NCBI GenBank assembly: GCA_907164885.2
Contig: OU015490.1
Span: forward strand, 18,206,940 to 18,270,939
Origin: Dolomedes plantarius
Lineage: Eukaryota > Arthropoda > Arachnida > Araneae > Dolomedidae
DNA length: 64,000 bases
Direction of reading: 5' to 3'
This document shows positions 59,256-64,000 of this stretch, in pieces; within the stretch, counting starts at the first letter, position 1; the number at the start of each line of letters is the position of its first letter. Position numbers and translations under genes: made by a program. The notes below the pieces were generated by a model that worked only from the letters and a program-made list of their open reading frames with translations, ran no database searches and had not been told where the DNA came from.

Positions 59256-59906
59256 GTCTCTAGTTTATAGTGGCACCACACGGATCGGAGTCCAACCAAG
59301 CTAGGTAGCTAGTATAGCTTACAATTATAAAATAATAGAAAAAAAAACATGCTGTGTAGATGTACTGTGTTTGAAAATTAGAAAATTAAGCGAAGTATAA
59401 AAGTTTTATTAAAAGTTTCAGCAAGGAAGCATCCCATTAAGGGAGGGCACTACGCATAAAATAAATAACACACTTACGGGAAAGAAAATAACTAAACTAA
59501 CATCAATGATTAAACCTAAAGTCTATTACCAACACTTGAGTCGTAACCAAATGCTCCGTACCCACACGTCAGTGCACCAAAACGATTTCGCAGACTTGCA
59601 TAACTAAGTTAACACTGTGTAATGCTGTGTACACAATGAATGTACAGCATACTAACCGCAACAATATAACGATCTCCTTGCAAACGTTGGAAAACCTCGT
59701 ACGACATTAACATTATTTCGAATTCGATCTTATAAATCGATTTCACTTCTCTCTCCCTACCCTCGCCTGGAAATTTATTCTCGAGAAACTATTTGCTCAA
59801 AGCTGTTTAATAGAACTTAGAGACAAACAAACAAACAAACAAAAAAAAAATTACGAAATGACGTCCATTCACGTGGGTTGTATATAAATAAAAAAACATA
59901 AAATGA

Positions 59907-60604
59907 CTAGCTGAAAACCCGCGCTTTGCTACGGAGTACATTAAAATTAAATACAACGGTCAACGTATGCAATTTATGCCAAAAAATAAATATATATATT
60001 TATAATAAATGCGATGATCAATGTATACAATTGATGTAAAATATATATCTATCTATATATATGTATTTATAAAAAAACCATAAGGGATATGCATTTTTTT
60101 GGATAATATCCAATCGTCTGCTGCATTAGAAAGAGTAAAAAATATTTTTTTTGTCTATTTAGTTGTTACGCACGTGACGATAAATTTATTTAAAGTGCCA
60201 GAAAAAGAAATCACGTGATCGGCATTTAATAAATTAAATTCTAAAAGTGAATCTTTAAAAATTCACCAAAAATCAGGAAATGGAGGTAAAAATTCGAAAA
60301 AATTTCATTTTGAAGGAATTTTTATGATCTTTCTCGTGATATAAATTTTATAACCCTCAATGTATTATTTTAAATGCAAACGTGAAAAAAGTTTAAAAAA
60401 CAGCTTAAAAATTTAATTTAAAAAAATGTAAGAAGAATTTTTGAAAAATCTTTCTTAGTGCACCCCTACACTATTAGAAGAATCGGCATGCAAAATTTCA
60501 GCCCTTTAGGTCCAGTGGTTTGGTCCTTGCGTTGTATGTCAGTCAGTCAGTCAGTCAGTCAGTGAATGAATGAATCAGTTACGGAACTGTTTTATATATA
60601 TAGA
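59907..60604 (-). mobile_element. Non-autonomous Helitron, copy 5 (with empty site in left arm)
   Basis: 698 bp. The minus strand reads host TTA, then TCTATATATATAAAAC as 5' end, and ...TTTTCAGCTAG then host TCATTTT as 3' end. The left arm has the uninterrupted target GACTCTTATCACTTAATG (3546-3563). This shows insertion between A and T without target duplication. Confidence 0.92.
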
Positions 60605-61011
60605 TAAGAGTCATTGACATCGAAGATTTTCAGAAAAGTTTAAAAAAAAAAAAAAAAACCTGGAGCTCTGTGTTCGCCGACACCACCCAACGGTAGAACC
60701 GCCGCTACGCCGCCGAGAAAAAAAGAATGAGCAAATAAAAACAATATCACCCTCGACGCTGACGATGTTGCTTACCTGTCAGTGAACGAGGATGCTTCAA
60801 TTTTGGTCAAGCGTGGCCGTTGCTCTCTATCGGCATAATACTGAGCTTTGAGATGCAGGGGCGTTGTATGTCATTTTCCCAATCTACACGGAGGCGTGTG
60901 CTCGCTGGATAACTGGAACTATTTTCCTCGCCTGCAATCGCTCCCATATCAAACACCCATTCTCCGTGGTAACCGCGATAATCTACCTATCTCGACACTT
61001 TTCAGATAATA

Positions 61012-61980
61012 CAGTGATTTCCGCTTATAAGAATCAAGTTTGTTATTACTGTTTTTGATACTTATAAGCGGTTGATTCTTATAGCCGAAATTTAGGTTTC
61101 AGGACAGGCACACACACACCTATATATACATATATTAGGTAATTTACCATAAAACACTCTTTAATTTACGTTAATTAGCTTTTATTAAGATTATTGTTTA
61201 TAATTTTAAAAATACAACTTAATTTCTAGACCTATAAGTAGATACACGTGATTATAGTTAGAGAAGAAATAAATCCAATATTTGTTACCACATACTTGCT
61301 TAACAGTTTTAACATTTCAACTTCAAGAAGGGAGCAAGAAAAAGTTTTCTATGGTAGTTTGACGGAATGAATTTTTCGGGAGGCTGTTTATACCTCTTTC
61401 AATACTAATAGTCTCAGACGAAGATTCACCTTCTAGCTTACGTTTCGCGGTTTGATAACGTGCTGAATACTACGAATGTCACGTTTGCCTAAGTGATAGT
61501 GGACACTTCGCCGAAGATTTATGTGTTTCAGGGTCCAGGAAGTCGCGACTAAGATGTGGGAGGTGGGAAAAAAAGAGTCCCTCTATTTGTTTGTCAGTGG
61601 AGAAAAGTGAATTCGGTCCCGGAAGGGTGAAGATGCCCCCGGGTCAAGCTAATAGGACAGTGTTGTGCTAAAGCGTTTAAGGGGAAACTATTATGTTAAG
61701 TCTAATAAACAAAGGGATGAATTTTACGACTATATTCCATCCCATCTTATCAATCTTCTTTAAAAAAAAAGAACTTCGTGCCTTTTGACGGTTTAAGTGG
61801 CTTTTTTGGAAAAATGAAAGGAAAGCGAAGAGTGTAAACTGATTCTTAAAACCGGTGGATTGATTCTTTAAAGCGAAAATTTTAACATGGAAATAATACA
61901 TTTGTTTTTGTTTTCGCGATATTGATTCTTATAAACGGTTGATTCTTATAACCACTGATCACTATAAGCGGTGGTTACTG
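61012..61980. mobile_element. Tigger-like MITE (TIR CAGTGATTTCCGCTTATA), 969 bp
   Basis: Inverted ends CAGTGATTTCCGCTTATAAG and CAGTAACCACCGCTTATAGT (reversed) with TA duplication. The unit GGTTGATTCTTATA recurs near both ends. The empty site in the left arm is GGCTTATCCGAAAAG at 3182-3196. No transposase frame recognised. Confidence 0.82.
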
Positions 61981-62099
61981 TACTTCTGCAGCCGCCGCAT
62001 TCCGAAATATCTCTCTGATACGCGAATCTGATATGTTTAGGACTGAATTAGGTTAGCTTTCAAACGCGTTGTGCTACATGTAAACAACAGTTTATTTTT

Positions 62100-62525
62100 A
62101 CCATGTTTTTATTAACTCGCTTTCATTTTTGTGTGTGTGTTTGTCCAGTACAAATCTTGCATTCGATTTTCAACTAACTTCCCGACTAGCTAGACATTTG
62201 AAACTTTTAGAATAGCTCAGAACACGATGACAATCCATTCTTTTGATACCTTTAGCCATCTTTAAGCGAAATTAAATTCATTTTCAGTTATTTTCAGTTA
62301 ATTTTGTTTTGTGGACTGGTGCAGCCATCTATCGTCCGGGACGGAAACGAAAAGTTAAACGCGAGTTAACTTCCAATTCACTTCATTTTCTTTCAAGTGG
62401 ATGGGATAACTCATCAAAAAAATTTTAAAAAATTATTTATTAATACATAGAATTGTCAAGTTTATATGATTCAACAGAAAAATTTAAAAACATGGCATAT
62501 GAAAAGTTCTTTTCATCTTGTAATT
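62100..62525 (-). repeat. Dispersed repeat shared with 35735-36195
   Basis: Inverted relative to the other copy. Absent from the left arm at about 3085. Confidence 0.65.
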
Positions 62526-62554
62526 ATTTTATAAATATTATAATTATCGGAATA

Positions 62555-62886
62555 CAGTAAGTCCTCGATTTATGCGGTTGATTCGTTCCAGAACATTCCG
62601 CGTATGTAGAAAGCACATAAGTCGATATGTACCACGTAATGCGGCGTGCATGTCCAACTGTTTTGAGGTCGAGTGACTCGAGTCACTGCACCCACCGCTA
62701 GATTCCTGTAAGCTTTTCGACCATCATCGTACGGACGATAGCAGCAAGCATTAATGACAAAATATCGAAATAAAATACGTTTTTTTATAATTTTCAGTGA
62801 AATACTTTTTATATTTAAATATGAAAATGGTACACGCATTTATCATATTGTACAGTACACGAACATATTATAAAACACTAGTATTA
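62555..62886. mobile_element. Truncated pogo/Tigger-like MITE (copy of 2543-3048, inverted)
   Basis: The end CAGTAAGTCCTCGATTTATG is followed by sequence colinear with the reverse complement of 3048-2746. It stops where Helitron copy 6 begins, and no continuation was found beyond that Helitron. Confidence 0.75.
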
Positions 62887-63675
62887 TCTATATATACAAA
62901 ACAGTTCCGTAATTGACTGACTGACTGACATATAACGCACAGAACAAACCGCTGGACATAAAGGGCTGACATTTTGCATGATGATTCTTCTTATAGTGAA
63001 AAGGGTGCACTAAGAGAGATTTTTGAAAAATTCTTCTTAGATTTTTTAAAAATTAAATTTTTAAGCTATTTTTGTAACATTCTTTAAAGTTTGCATTTAA
63101 AATAATAATCTGGAGGTTATAAAATTTATATCACGAGAAATATCCTAAAAATTCCTTTAAAATGAAATCTTTTCGAATCTTTACCTCCATTTTCTGATAT
63201 TTTGGGGAATTTTTAAAGATTCATTTTTAGAATTCAATTTATTAAATGTTGATCACTTGATTTCTTTTTCTGGTACTTTAAATTAATTTATCGTTACGTG
63301 CTTAACAACGAAATAGACAAAAATATTTTTTTTTCTCTCTAATGCGGCAGACGATTGGAAATTATCCAAAAAAAATATTAAAATACAGTATAAGATATGT
63401 TCCTCAAACTGTAGTATATTAACTGTACTATATTCTTTAGTATGTTCTAATAGATTTAATTTGAATATTTTCTTCTACAATATTTTGTCTATAAAAAATA
63501 TCCGTTACGATTTTTTTATAAATATATTTTTTCGTTTTTTTTTACATCAATTGCATGCATTGATCGTTGTATTTATTATAAATATATTCATACATATATT
63601 TGGCATTAATTGCATACATTGACCGTTGTATTTAATTTGAATGTACTCCGTAGCGAAGTACGGGTTTTCAGCTAG
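62887..63675 (+). mobile_element. Non-autonomous Helitron, copy 6
   Basis: It begins TC at 62887 after host A and ends TTTTCAGCTAG at 63675 before host T. At 789 bp it is longer than the 690-bp copies because of a segment at 63380-63460 (TTCCTCAAACTGTAGTAT) whose partner is found next to the captured exon in copy 1. Confidence 0.88.
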
Positions 63676-64000
63676 TATTTTAATAAATACATTCCACAAG
63701 TGCTAGTGTGTGTTTTTCTGAGCTACGTCGACACAGACTTATCTCAATGAGGCCAAGTTTACATTATTCCGAGAATTCTAATAATTATAAAATCCTAAAC
63801 TGTTATTTACATTTCGTATAATAGTTAGAACATTTCATTTCTTTTCGACAGTCTTCGAAAGTTGAACTCCTTCCGTTCTGAACGCGTCCACTCAGGGTAT
63901 TAAGGCAACAAAGGACCTTCAGATTGACAAAAATATGTCCCCAAAACGATTTTTTTTCTTTCTTTCAGAAAATGGTTCTGCAACTCCTCAGCTTTAAATT
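63676..64000. other. No gene; possible splice acceptor at the window edge
   Basis: TTTCTTTCTTTCAG at 63961-63974 is a good acceptor followed by AAAATGGTTCTGCAACTCCT, which may open an exon. Too little sequence remains to judge. Confidence 0.3.

Larger units (their letters stand above)
59318..62886. repeat. Right arm of the large inverted repeat
   Basis: Colinear inverted match to 2746-12635. It lacks the solo LTR, the gypsy element, the CAGGTAGCC MITE and Helitron copy 1. It carries instead Helitron copy 5, a 969-bp MITE and a 430-bp repeat, each missing from the left arm. Confidence 0.75.

Overview
The window looks like AT-rich, repeat-dense nuclear DNA from an arthropod, most likely a spider. 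The reasons are a MATH-BTB (TDPOZ-type) gene with the exon layout and sequence style I associate with orb-weaver genomes, spliceosomal introns, very long (TA)n arrays and a dense mix of Tc1/mariner, pogo/Tigger, Helitron and LTR elements. No bacterial-style operon, CRISPR array, rRNA gene or complete tRNA gene was seen. Species identity is inference.

Host genes are few. A three-exon MATH-BTB gene runs on the minus strand (54597 to 47927). A second copy, on the plus strand (exons at 35202 and 37382), lies tail-to-tail with it about 10 kb away, and the two share exons, an intron part and more than 1 kb of 3' flank as an inverted duplication. No MATH exon was recognised for the plus-strand copy. 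One further small zinc-finger-like exon is proposed at 18400-18534. Fragments at 14-1275 belong to an unassigned, probably repetitive protein family.

Layout: 0-2.5 kb holds the broken unassigned gene and low-complexity DNA. 2.7-12.6 kb is the left arm of an old inverted repeat whose other arm is 59.3-62.9 kb. The arms differ mainly by insertions, so each arm preserves empty sites for elements in the other. The left arm carries a solo LTR (5547-11397) with a young Ty3/gypsy CsRn1-type element (5555-10852) nested in it. 12.9-24 kb holds Helitron copies, a 303-bp palindrome, a SINE, two Tc1 elements and a deleted gag-only LTR element. 24.9-34.7 kb is nearly continuous mobile DNA: a mariner, a 5.5-kb LTR element containing an antisense poly(A)-binding-protein fragment, two Tc1 elements and a mariner relic. 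35.2-39.3 kb and 47.3-54.7 kb hold the MATH-BTB pair. Between them sit three Tc1/mariner/Tigger elements in series (39.7-43.5 kb) and about 3.8 kb of mostly unassigned DNA. 55.4-64 kb is again repeats, including four copies of one small non-autonomous Helitron family.

The main results are the Helitron family, whose termini and A^T insertion rule are confirmed by an empty site inside the window; the nested and dated retrotransposon; the host-gene fragments caught in a Helitron and in an LTR element; and the pattern of Tc1/mariner/Tigger elements strung along (TA)n arrays.
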